Assembly (NCBI RefSeq): GCF_001544915.2
Contig: NZ_FCOE02000010.1
Location: forward strand, 124,001-188,000
Length of the DNA stretch: 64,000 bases
Origin: Caballeronia pedi
GTDB lineage: Bacteria; Pseudomonadota; Gammaproteobacteria; Burkholderiales; Burkholderiaceae
Direction of reading: 5' to 3'
Positions 56,882 to 64,000 of this stretch are shown piece after piece (positions within the stretch are counted from its first letter, which is position 1; each line of letters starts with the position of its first letter). The translations under genes were made by a program, and so were the position numbers. Below the pieces are notes generated by a model. The model was not told the DNA's origin. It saw nothing but the letters and a program-made list of their open reading frames with translations, and did not search any database.

Positions 56882-59311
56882 ATGAAGCGCACGCGCTCCC
56901 ACGCCTTCTCGGACACTTTTCTCGGCGCGCCCTCGGCGCGGCGTCGGCGCGCGCTGCTGGCCATTCCGGTGCTCGGCACCTTCGTGCTGGTGCTGCTGTG
57001 GGCGGTGATCTTCGCGCGGCTTTCCGTCGAACGCGAGGCAACGACGCACGAATCGATGGCCTCCGCCGCGATTCTCTCGTCGGCGCTCGAACAGCACACC
57101 ATCAAGGCGATCCATCAGGTCGACCAGATCACGCGCTTCGTCAAGTACGAGTACGAGAAGTCGCCCGACAACTTCGATCTCATCGCGACGGTCGAGAAAG
57201 GCGTCGTGCAGAGCGATACGCTCGTGCAAGTGTCGCTGATCGACGAATACGGCACGCTGATCGCCAACACGTCCGATCCGCATCCGAAGCCGATCGACCT
57301 GTCCGACCGCGAGCACTACAAGGTCCACGCGCATTCGAACGACGATCTGCTGTACATCAGCCGGCCGGTGCGCGGGCGCGTCTCGGGGCTCTGGACCTTG
57401 CAGATCACGCGGCGGCTGAATCATCTGGATGGCTCGTTCGCGGGCGTCGTGGTCGTGTCGGAAGACCCGGCCTATTTCACCAGCGATTTCTACAACGTCG
57501 CGTCGATCGGCCGCGAGGGCGTGATTGCCGTCGTATCGGACAACGGCTCCGTGCTCGCGCGCAACACGGGCGGCGGCCTCGCCGAGAATGCCGCGGCCAA
57601 TCCGGTCGCCAAGGGCAATACGCGCAACCCGCCGGCCGAGCGCGCACGCGGCGAGTTCAGCGCGAGCGGCGTCTATCCGACGACGGATCACGCGTCCGGA
57701 ATCTACGTCGATCCGATCGATCACGTGAAGCGCATCGTGTCGTACCGGCATATCGACGGCTATCCGCTCGGCGTGCTCGTCGGCCTCTCTGAGCGCGAGG
57801 AGATGATCGACTACAACCACACGCGCAATGTCTATCTGCTGATGGCGAGCTTCATCTCGCTCGCGATGCTCGGCTTCTTCGCAGTGGCGACAGGGCTGAT
57901 CGGCAAGCTGCTAGGGCGCGAGCGCGAGATGACGCATCTGGTCGAATTCGATCTGCTCACCGGCTTGCGCAACCGTTACTCAACGTTGCGCGCACTCCGG
58001 CACGACGTGGCGCAGCCCGAGAACATCGGGCGGCTCGCGCTGCTGTTCATCGACCTCGACAACTTCAAAACGGTCAACGACACGCTCGGCCATAACGCGG
58101 GCGACATCGTGCTGCAGATGACCGCGTCGCGCCTCGCGGAAACGGTCGGGCAGAGCGGCACATTATCGCGCATCGGCGGGGATGAGTTCGTCGTCGTGCT
58201 GAAGGGCGACGATGTCGAGCAACGCGCGGTGACGCTCGCCGACGATATCGCAACGATGTTCGCGACGCCCTTCGACGTGCGCGGCAGCGCGTTCGTGCTG
58301 CATTCGAGCATCGGCATTGCGCTTTTCTCGGTGTCGAACGAAAGCGAGATCGATCTGCTGAAGAAGGCCGACCTCGCGATGTACAGCGCAAAGGACGCGG
58401 GCCGCAACTGCTATCAGTTCTATTCGCCGCAGTTGTCGCATCGCGCGGATCATCTGATGCGATGGGAGCAGCAACTGCGCGTCGCGCTGACCGAGCAGCA
58501 GCTTTTCCTCGTGTATCAGCCGAAGATCGATCTGACGCGTCGCTGCATCACCGGCTTCGAGGCGCTCGTGCGATGGAATCATCCGCAGCACGGGCTCATT
58601 CCGGCGAACGAGTTCATCCCGGTCGCGGAATCGACGGGGCTGATCGTCGCGGTCGGCGACTTCGTGATTCACACCGCGTGCATGCAGCTCGCGCAGTGGC
58701 AGCGCGATGGTTATACGGGACTGTCGCTCGCCGTGAACATCTCGGCGGTGCAGTTCTGGCGCGGCGACCTGCTGGAGACGGTCGCGCGCGCGATCGAGGC
58801 GAGCGGCATTCCATCGGACAAGCTCGAACTCGAAATCACCGAGACCGTGATGGTCGAGTATCCGGAACTCGTGCAGGAGAAGATCGTCGCGTTGAAGCGG
58901 CTCGGCGTGCGCATCGCGCTCGACGACTTCGGCACGGGTTATTCGTCGTTGTCGTATCTGAACCGCTTCTCGGTGGATACGCTCAAGGTGGATCGCTCGT
59001 TCATCCAGGCGATTCCCGAAGATCGCAGCGTGTGCGTGATGGTCTCGGCGATCGTCAATCTGGCGCGCTCGCTGGGGCTCACGGTCGTCGTGGAAGGCAC
59101 CGAGCGCGAGGAGCAGATCGCGTGGCTTGCCGCGCTCGGGCCGGTGGAAGCGCAAGGCTTCCTGTTTTCACGACCGGTGCCGGCGGATGGCGTGCAGGCA
59201 CTGCTCGATCGCTTCGGCGTGTGTGGATGGTCGCGTGGGCAGGGAACGCGATCGCGCAAGGATGCGGGGCAGGAGTCGAGTACTGCGCTCAGTGATGAGC
59301 GCGGGGTGTGA
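56882..59311 (+). CDS. Membrane GGDEF-EAL protein with periplasmic sensor domain
   Basis: 809 residues. First span at ~25-45 (LLAIPVLGTFVLVLLWAVIF), then a periplasmic dCACHE-like domain to ~310 (QVDQITRFVKYEYE, EHYKVHAHSNDDLLYISRPV), second span (LMASFISLAMLGFFAVATGL). GGDEF is intact at ~432-436 (SRIGGDEFVVVL), lacking the RxxD inhibitory site. The EAL domain begins GFEALVRWNHP (EAL at ~560-562), and ETVMVEYPE, DDFGTGYSSLSYL and KVDRSFI are intact. It may both make and degrade cyclic di-GMP in response to an outside signal. Confidence 0.93.
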   Translation: MKRTRSHAFSDTFLGAPSARRRRALLAIPVLGTFVLVLLWAVIFARLSVEREATTHESMASAAILSSALEQHTIKAIHQVDQITRFVKYEYEKSPDNFDLIATVEKGVVQSDTLVQVSLIDEYGTLIANTSDPHPKPIDLSDREHYKVHAHSNDDLLYISRPVRGRVSGLWTLQITRRLNHLDGSFAGVVVVSEDPAYFTSDFYNVASIGREGVIAVVSDNGSVLARNTGGGLAENAAANPVAKGNTRNPPAERARGEFSASGVYPTTDHASGIYVDPIDHVKRIVSYRHIDGYPLGVLVGLSEREEMIDYNHTRNVYLLMASFISLAMLGFFAVATGLIGKLLGREREMTHLVEFDLLTGLRNRYSTLRALRHDVAQPENIGRLALLFIDLDNFKTVNDTLGHNAGDIVLQMTASRLAETVGQSGTLSRIGGDEFVVVLKGDDVEQRAVTLADDIATMFATPFDVRGSAFVLHSSIGIALFSVSNESEIDLLKKADLAMYSAKDAGRNCYQFYSPQLSHRADHLMRWEQQLRVALTEQQLFLVYQPKIDLTRRCITGFEALVRWNHPQHGLIPANEFIPVAESTGLIVAVGDFVIHTACMQLAQWQRDGYTGLSLAVNISAVQFWRGDLLETVARAIEASGIPSDKLELEITETVMVEYPELVQEKIVALKRLGVRIALDDFGTGYSSLSYLNRFSVDTLKVDRSFIQAIPEDRSVCVMVSAIVNLARSLGLTVVVEGTEREEQIAWLAALGPVEAQGFLFSRPVPADGVQALLDRFGVCGWSRGQGTRSRKDAGQESSTALSDERGV

Positions 59312-59335
59312 GCGGTCATTACGCGACGGCGCGCG

Positions 59336-60137
59336 TCAGCGCTGCGTGATCGACCATTGAGCCGGCCCGAAACGAACGTCGAAACGCGACAGGAACGACT
59401 GCCCGAGCAATCCATCGACATCCGGGCCGAGACTCGGGCCCGAGCGGCCATCGACGGCAACCGGCACATTCGCTGCCGTCACGCCATTCAACGAGACGAA
59501 CTTCACCTGCGTGAGCGTGGCATCGCGCATGCCGTTCGCGGTCTGGAGGTGTATCAACTTGCCGCGCCCGGCGATGTTTGCGCGCCGCGCGAATGCGGAG
59601 GTCAGCGAGACGTACGACGCACCCGTATCGACGATAAACGTTCCCTCTGTTCCGTCGACGCTCGCGCGGACCCGAATCGTATCGCTGGAACGGCGCGGGA
59701 AAGTCGCTTGTCCCACCGCATAGCCCGACGGACAATTTTGCGATGGCCTGTTTGACGTCGCCCGTGGCGATGAAATCATTTGCTACCGCGCTGAGGAAGC
59801 CATCTGCCTTCCCGCACTGCTCGACGAACTGGACGAGTACCCGGCCCGCGTCCGCACGAAAGCCCAGGAATTCGAGCTGAGCGCTCAAGGCTCCCATCGC
59901 GGTCCGGTTGCACGCTTGTTCGCTCAACTGGATCAACGCGCGGTTGATTTCCGGTTTGAGCAGATCGCTGTTCGGGATTTTCGACAGTTGGTACTGCTGT
60001 ACCGCTGGCCTGATCGCGGCGGGAGGCAATATCGAATTTGAGGTGGATTCGTCGCACCCGCTCAACGCGCTCAGCGTCGTCAGACTGAGCAGATACGCAC
60101 ACCATGGATTACGCCGATTCTGTGTCGCTTTCTTCAT
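59336..60137 (-). pseudogene. Retropepsin-like aspartic protease lipoprotein, frameshifted
   Basis: Two partial frames. The N-terminal part starts at ATG 60137 with a signal peptide and lipobox ALSGC, then a helical region (LIQLSEQACNRTAMGALSAQ; TGDVKQAIAKLS). In this frame the sequence then turns into arginine-rich nonsense to 59319. The adjacent frame, ending at 59336, carries the protease half: TFIVDTGASYVSLT with catalytic DTGA, LQTANGMRDATL and DVDGLLGQSFLSRFDV. The switch is near 59712-59735. As I recall full-length relatives, a tetratricopeptide-like middle region is missing too, so deletion plus frame change likely broke the gene. Sequencing error could explain only the frame change. 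Confidence 0.72.
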
Positions 60138-60143
60138 TAATGG

Positions 60144-60602
60144 TCAAAACCCACGCGACAACACCGCCGTACCGATCGTCACCACTCCAAGCACGAGATT
60201 GATCACGACGAGCCGTCGAACCGTTCCGACGGCCCTCGCCCCGTCCGGCCAGTTCTGCGCCTGCACGGCGCGCCGAATGCGCGGAAACACCGCAAACCGG
60301 ATATGCCCGAAGATCAGCATCATCACGATGCCGAGACCGGCCATCGCATGTAGCGGCCAGGCTGCATGACCACCGCCGAACTGCACGAGCAGGAAGCCGC
60401 CGGTAAGCAGAATCACGATCACCGAAGCCGCGACCCAGTTGAAGAAGCGCGCGAAGACGGACTCCCAAAGCGGCAGGCGCAATTGCGGCGTGAGATCGCC
60501 GAGCGCGGGACGCAGGCAGAAATGCGCGAAGATCATCCCGCCTATCCAAACGGCTACGCCGAGCAAATGCAGAAAGAGCGCCGCTTCGATGGCTTTGTTC
60601 AT
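60144..60602 (-). CDS. CopD-like small membrane protein
   Basis: 152 residues from ATG 60602. Four membrane spans: LFLHLLGVAVWIGGMIFAHFCL, NWVAASVIVILLTGGFLLV, AMAGLGIVMMLIFGHIRFAV and LVVINLVLGVVTIGTAV. HLLGVAVWIGGMIF with its His is characteristic of CopD and related families. CopD proteins are linked to copper uptake, but no copC or other copper gene is nearby, so the role is open. It is 6 bases upstream of the broken protease gene. Confidence 0.8.
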   Translation of the reverse strand: MNKAIEAALFLHLLGVAVWIGGMIFAHFCLRPALGDLTPQLRLPLWESVFARFFNWVAASVIVILLTGGFLLVQFGGGHAAWPLHAMAGLGIVMMLIFGHIRFAVFPRIRRAVQAQNWPDGARAVGTVRRLVVINLVLGVVTIGTAVLSRGF

Positions 60603-60850
60603 TGGGGATTCCGGGTTATTTGAGTTGTCGAGTGCGTGCGGGCACAAGACTAGGAATGCACATGGGGTGAGGAGTTCCCCGCCCGCCCGATTTTGTTATC
60701 GCGCCTTGAAGAATCGGATTATTCGTGAACCTAAAGATCGTGCGAATGAGATAAGTTCTGTCGATGCCGCCCGTGCCCGGCCAAGCCGGCATTCAGTTGC
60801 GGATTTCGGCCGCGAGGCAGCTTTTCAACGAACGGAGGAAACAGGCCGAT

Positions 60851-61117
60851 ATGAACTGCGTCGACTTTGTCGTTAGCCGACTGTGCGAGATCAGAGAAGA
60901 TCTCTACGAGCGTGGATCGGAGCCACGGGAACTCCGGATGCATCCGGACGCCATGCGTTACTTCAATTGGGAAATATGCAAGGACATCGAGGGCGCGGGG
61001 GACATTCCGATAGAAATCGCAAGCTCCATCATCATTAATGGCATGCCGGTCGTTCTCGACGAGAACTGCCGGTTTCCCTGTGTCATCGACTCGGAGAACA
61101 GGCGGTACCTGCTGTAG
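60851..61117 (+). CDS. Small protein of unknown function
   Basis: 88 residues from ATG 60851, GGAGGA 12 bases before; a longer start at 60764 would add 29 residues. The sequence (MNCVDFVVSRLCEIREDLYE, then MHPDAMRYFNWEICKDIEG and IIINGMPVVLDENCRFPCVI) has no signal peptide. The last ~45 residues look like a small beta-rich unit (IPIEIASSIIINGMPVV), reminiscent of short phage-encoded proteins, but I recognise no family. It is convergent with parC. Confidence 0.6.
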   Translation: MNCVDFVVSRLCEIREDLYERGSEPRELRMHPDAMRYFNWEICKDIEGAGDIPIEIASSIIINGMPVVLDENCRFPCVIDSENRRYLL

Positions 61118-61145
61118 CGGGATAGGCGGCGAATGTCGAGAGCCC

Positions 61146-61172
61146 ACAAAAAAGCCCGCATGAAGCGGGCTT
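61146..61172 (-). terminator. Intrinsic terminator after parC
   Basis: Perfect 8-bp stem AAGCCCGC / GCGGGCTT; on the minus strand it is followed by a run of T, a classic terminator about 40 bases past the parC stop. Confidence 0.88.
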
Positions 61173-61214
61173 CCCGGATCTCAAGCGGACGTCGTCAACG
61201 TCCACTAAAACACC

Positions 61215-63533
61215 TCACTCCCCGAACACCGGCCGCAAATCCGTCACCTTCAACGACGAATCCGGCGCACGCCCCTTCCTCGAACGCTTGCCCAGATGCA
61301 GTTGCATCTGCGAGCCGGCGAGTTTCTCGTCGCGCACCTTGCCGCCGCGCCCGGCGCCGATCATCACGACCCCGCGCGCATCGATGGCCAGCGCCTGACG
61401 CAGCGTCTCCTTCGGATCGAGGCCCATCAGAATGACGCCGCGTCCGCCACCCGACAGCGTCTTCATCTCGTCCATGCCGAACACGAGCAGCCGGCCCGTG
61501 CTCGACAGACACGCCACATACATCGCGCCGGGGATGACCGGCATCGGCGCGAGCGGCACCGCGCCTTCGTCGATCGTCATGAAGGCCTTGCCCGCCTTCT
61601 GGCGGCTCACCATGTCGCCGAGCTTCGCGAGGAAGCCAAAGCCATTGCTCGATGCAAGCAGCAGTTGCTGTTCGGCATTCGCCGCGAAGTAATGCAGCAA
61701 ATGCGTACCCGATTCCAGTTCGATCAACGACGTCACCGGCACGCCATCGCCACGGCCGCCCGGCAACGCCGAGACCGGCACCGAATACACGCGCCCCTTG
61801 CTGCCCCACGCGACGAGCGCATCCGGCGTGCGCGCCTGGAACGCTGCATAGAGGCCATCGCCCTGCTTGAACGTAAAGCCCGCCGGATCGAGTCCGTGGC
61901 CCTTCAGCGCGCGAACCCAGCCCTTCTGCGACACGACCACCGTCACCGGCTCGTCGACGACGCGCGTCTCGAACGTCGCGCGCTTTTCCTGCTGAATGAG
62001 CGTGCGACGATCGTCGCCGAATTGCTTCGCGTCCGCTTCGATTTCCTTGATGAGCAGGCGCTTCATCGCGGCATCGCTGTTGAGCAGTTCTTCGAGCTTC
62101 GTTTTCTCGTCGCGCAAGTCGGACAGCTCCTGTTCGATCTTGATCGCTTCCAGCCGCGCGAGCTGGCGCAGACGGATTTCGAGAATGTCTTCCGCCTGCC
62201 GGTCCGACAGATTGAAGCGCGCCATCAACGCCTGCTTCGGCTCCTCGGACTCGCGGATGATGCGAATGACTTCATCGATATTCAGGAAGACGATCATCCG
62301 CCCTTCGAGAATATGGATGCGGTCGTCGACCTTGCCGAGACGATGCTGCGTGCGCCGCGTCACCGTCACGAAACGGAAACCGACCCACTCGTGCAGAATC
62401 TCGACGATGCCCTTCTGACGCGGCCGGCCATCCGCGCCGATCATCACGAGGTTGATGGTCGCGTTCGATTCGAGGCTCGTATGCGCGAGCAGCGAGTTGA
62501 CGAACTCCGTCTGATCGATACGGCTCGACTTCGGCTCGAACACGAGCCGCACGGGCGCGTCCTTGCCGGACTCGTCGCGCACGGCGTCGAGCAGCGCGAG
62601 CAAGGTCTGCTTGGTCTGAACCTGCTCGGGCGTGAGCGTTTTCTTGCCGAGCTTGATCTTGGGGTTGGTGAGTTCCTCGATTTCCTCGAGCACCTTCTGG
62701 CTCGACACGCCCGGCGGCAATTCCGTGATGACGATCTGCCACTGGCCGCGCGCCAGCTCTTCGATCTTCCAGCGCGCGCGCACTTTGAGGCTGCCGCGGC
62801 CGGTCTCGTAGGCCGCCGAGATTTCCGCGGGCGACGAGATGATCTGTCCGCCGCCGGGGAAGTCCGGTCCGGGCACCTTTTCCATCAGACCGGCGTGGCC
62901 GAGCTTCGGATCGCGGATCATCGCGACGGCGGCCAGCGCGACTTCGCGCAGATTGTGCGACGGGATTTCCGTCGCGAGACCCACCGCGATGCCCGATGCG
63001 CCGTTCAGCAACAGAAACGGCAAACGCGCCGGCAGCAGCTTCGGCTCTTCGAACGAACCGTCGTAATTCGGCATGAAATCGACCGTGCCCTGATCGATTT
63101 CATCGAGCAGCAGGCGCGCGATCGGCGTCAATCGCGCTTCGGTGTATCGCATGGCCGCGGCGCCGTCGCCGTCGCGCGAGCCGAAGTTGCCCTGACCGTC
63201 GATGAGCGGATAGCGCATCGAAAAGTCCTGCGCGAGACGCACGAGCGCGTCGTACGCGGATTGATCGCCGTGCGGGTGATACTTGCCGAGCACGTCGCCG
63301 ACCACGCGCGCCGACTTCACCGGCTTCGCGCCCGACGCGAGGCCCATCTCGCTCATCGCGAAGAGAATGCGGCGCTGCACGGGCTTTTGTCCGTCGCAGA
63401 CATCGGGCAGCGCGCGGCCCTTCACCACGCTCACCGCGTAGTCGAGATAAGCGCGTTCGGCGTAATCGCCGAGCGTCAGTTGTTCGCCGTCCGGTGCGGT
63501 CTGTTCGGCGAAGAGATCGTCTGTGATTCCCAT
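61215..63533 (-). CDS. parC: DNA topoisomerase IV subunit A
   Basis: 772 residues. ParC cuts and religates DNA to unlink daughter chromosomes. The winged-helix domain shows [23 protein letters not shown] (the quinolone region) and the catalytic tyrosine in [10 protein letters not shown] at about residue 130. A coiled-coil and C-terminal pinwheel domain follow (blades with [21 protein letters not shown] and [15 protein letters not shown]). The start [14 protein letters not shown] is typical. It lies 38 bases after parE, the normal operon order. Confidence 0.96.
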   Translation of the reverse strand: MGITDDLFAEQTAPDGEQLTLGDYAERAYLDYAVSVVKGRALPDVCDGQKPVQRRILFAMSEMGLASGAKPVKSARVVGDVLGKYHPHGDQSAYDALVRLAQDFSMRYPLIDGQGNFGSRDGDGAAAMRYTEARLTPIARLLLDEIDQGTVDFMPNYDGSFEEPKLLPARLPFLLLNGASGIAVGLATEIPSHNLREVALAAVAMIRDPKLGHAGLMEKVPGPDFPGGGQIISSPAEISAAYETGRGSLKVRARWKIEELARGQWQIVITELPPGVSSQKVLEEIEELTNPKIKLGKKTLTPEQVQTKQTLLALLDAVRDESGKDAPVRLVFEPKSSRIDQTEFVNSLLAHTSLESNATINLVMIGADGRPRQKGIVEILHEWVGFRFVTVTRRTQHRLGKVDDRIHILEGRMIVFLNIDEVIRIIRESEEPKQALMARFNLSDRQAEDILEIRLRQLARLEAIKIEQELSDLRDEKTKLEELLNSDAAMKRLLIKEIEADAKQFGDDRRTLIQQEKRATFETRVVDEPVTVVVSQKGWVRALKGHGLDPAGFTFKQGDGLYAAFQARTPDALVAWGSKGRVYSVPVSALPGGRGDGVPVTSLIELESGTHLLHYFAANAEQQLLLASSNGFGFLAKLGDMVSRQKAGKAFMTIDEGAVPLAPMPVIPGAMYVACLSSTGRLLVFGMDEMKTLSGGGRGVILMGLDPKETLRQALAIDARGVVMIGAGRGGKVRDEKLAGSQMQLHLGKRSRKGRAPDSSLKVTDLRPVFGE

Positions 63534-63571
63534 CGAATTTCGATATCCGTTATGCGTTGCTCAAGTCGAAC

Positions 63572-64000
63572 TCAGATGTCCGCTTCGACTTCGTTGCCCT
63601 TCTCTTCCAGCCAGCTGCGGCGCGACGCCGCTTCGCCCTTGCCCATCAGCATGGTCATGCGCGAGACGGTGAGATCGAAGCCGAGATCGCCGAGGCCGAC
63701 AGGCAACAGGCGCCGTGTATCGGGGTTCATCGTCGTGTCCCAGAGCTGTTCCGCGCTCATTTCGCCGAGGCCCTTGAAGCGGCTGATGGTCCATGCCGTT
63801 TCGCGCACACCGTCCTTGCGCAGCTTGTCGAGGATCGCCTCGAGCTCGCCTTCGTCGAGCGCGTAGAGTTTCTGCGCGGGCTTCTTGCCGCGCGCGGGGG
63901 CATCGACGCGAAAGAGCGGCGGCCGCGCGACGCACACGTGGCTACGTTCGATCAGTTGCGGGAAGTGCTTGAAGAAAAGCGTGAGCAGCAGCACCTGAAT
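63572..64000 (-). CDS. parE: DNA topoisomerase IV subunit B, C-terminal part (5' end outside window)
   Basis: The last ~143 residues of ParE, whose start lies beyond the window. The Toprim-linked end is clear: LLTLFFKHFPQLIERSHVCVARPPLF, then YALDEGELEAIL, RFKGLGEMSAEQLWDTTMNP, and the C-terminal TRRLLPV with GNEVEADI. ParE provides ATP hydrolysis to ParC. Located upstream of parC with 38 bases between, as expected for a parE-parC operon. Confidence 0.95.
   Translation of the reverse strand: MQVLLLTLFFKHFPQLIERSHVCVARPPLFRVDAPARGKKPAQKLYALDEGELEAILDKLRKDGVRETAWTISRFKGLGEMSAEQLWDTTMNPDTRRLLPVGLGDLGFDLTVSRMTMLMGKGEAASRRSWLEEKGNEVEADI

Noticed and set aside
56664..56885. 73-codon frame overlapping the GGDEF-EAL start by ATGA
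   Set aside because: No ribosome site, no recognisable sequence and it runs through an apparent intergenic region; kept only as a remark.
61296..63866. Very long frame opposite parC/parE
   Set aside because: High-GC shadow frame; the parC and parE families are certain on the other strand.

Overview
The window is a gene-dense, high-GC stretch of chromosome from a betaproteobacterium of the Burkholderiaceae, most like Paraburkholderia, Caballeronia or Burkholderia. The evidence is the gene content and local order (hemF-nadD-rsfS-rlmH-maf-rng, parE-parC, purT with a small GLAAAPC-type lipoprotein, RsxB-nth, DUF3311-MctP, an intracellular PHA depolymerase) and strong G/C third-position bias. I see no rRNA, tRNA, CRISPR array, insertion sequence, prophage or conjugative module. 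This is core and soft-core chromosome with a few decayed or poorly described small genes.

Layout. 1-4.2 kb: end of hemF (haem synthesis), then a tight forward run of nadD, rsfS, rlmH, maf and rng (NAD synthesis, ribosome silencing and methylation, nucleotide sanitation, RNA processing). 4.4-10.6 kb: lipopolysaccharide genes: msbA lipid A flippase, an O-antigen ligase-type membrane protein, two GT2 and one GT4 glycosyltransferases. The GT4 gene is joined to the 3' end of dnaE, which fills 10.6-14.1 kb. 14.3-17.6 kb: tRNA modification genes trhO and gluQ, convergent on the RNA helicase rhlE. 18.0-19.9 kb: purT followed by a 56-residue lipoprotein and a MliC-type lysozyme inhibitor. 20.1-25.4 kb: META lipoprotein, a long FtsK and ZntB. 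25.6-32.4 kb: exported lactonase-type propeller, small proteins, GH15 glucosidase, a phasin-like relic, phaZ and a TetR regulator. 32.8-35.6 kb: rsxB-nth, DUF1841, and two single-haem cytochromes c. 36.0-39.9 kb: MoxR ATPase, GNAT and VWA proteins, BenE transporter. 40-43 kb: TonB-C-like mini protein, transaldolase, VOC protein, FUSC transporter. 43.2-47.2 kb: DUF3311-MctP, then ubiC / DNA glycosylase / spermidine-synthase-like gene with 4-bp overlaps. 47.4-51.8 kb: a small internally repeated protein, htpG, an HExxH protein, and a MocR regulator. 51.9-56.5 kb: VOC, EamA exporter, PLP aminotransferase, RidA, PhzF. 56.9-64 kb: a GGDEF-EAL protein, a broken retropepsin-like lipoprotein gene, a CopD-type membrane protein, a small unknown, parC and the end of parE.

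The best leads are: a phasin-like gene relic and TGCA palindrome upstream of phaZ; a retropepsin-like lipoprotein gene whose two halves lie in different frames; a MoxR/GNAT/VWA cluster of unknown client; an amino-acid-handling block flanked by a MocR regulator with a structured divergent promoter; a solitary soluble-looking RsxB coupled to endonuclease III; and small proteins (56, 82, 82, 85 and 88 residues) that are poorly described. I found no clear wholly new defence or mobile system here.
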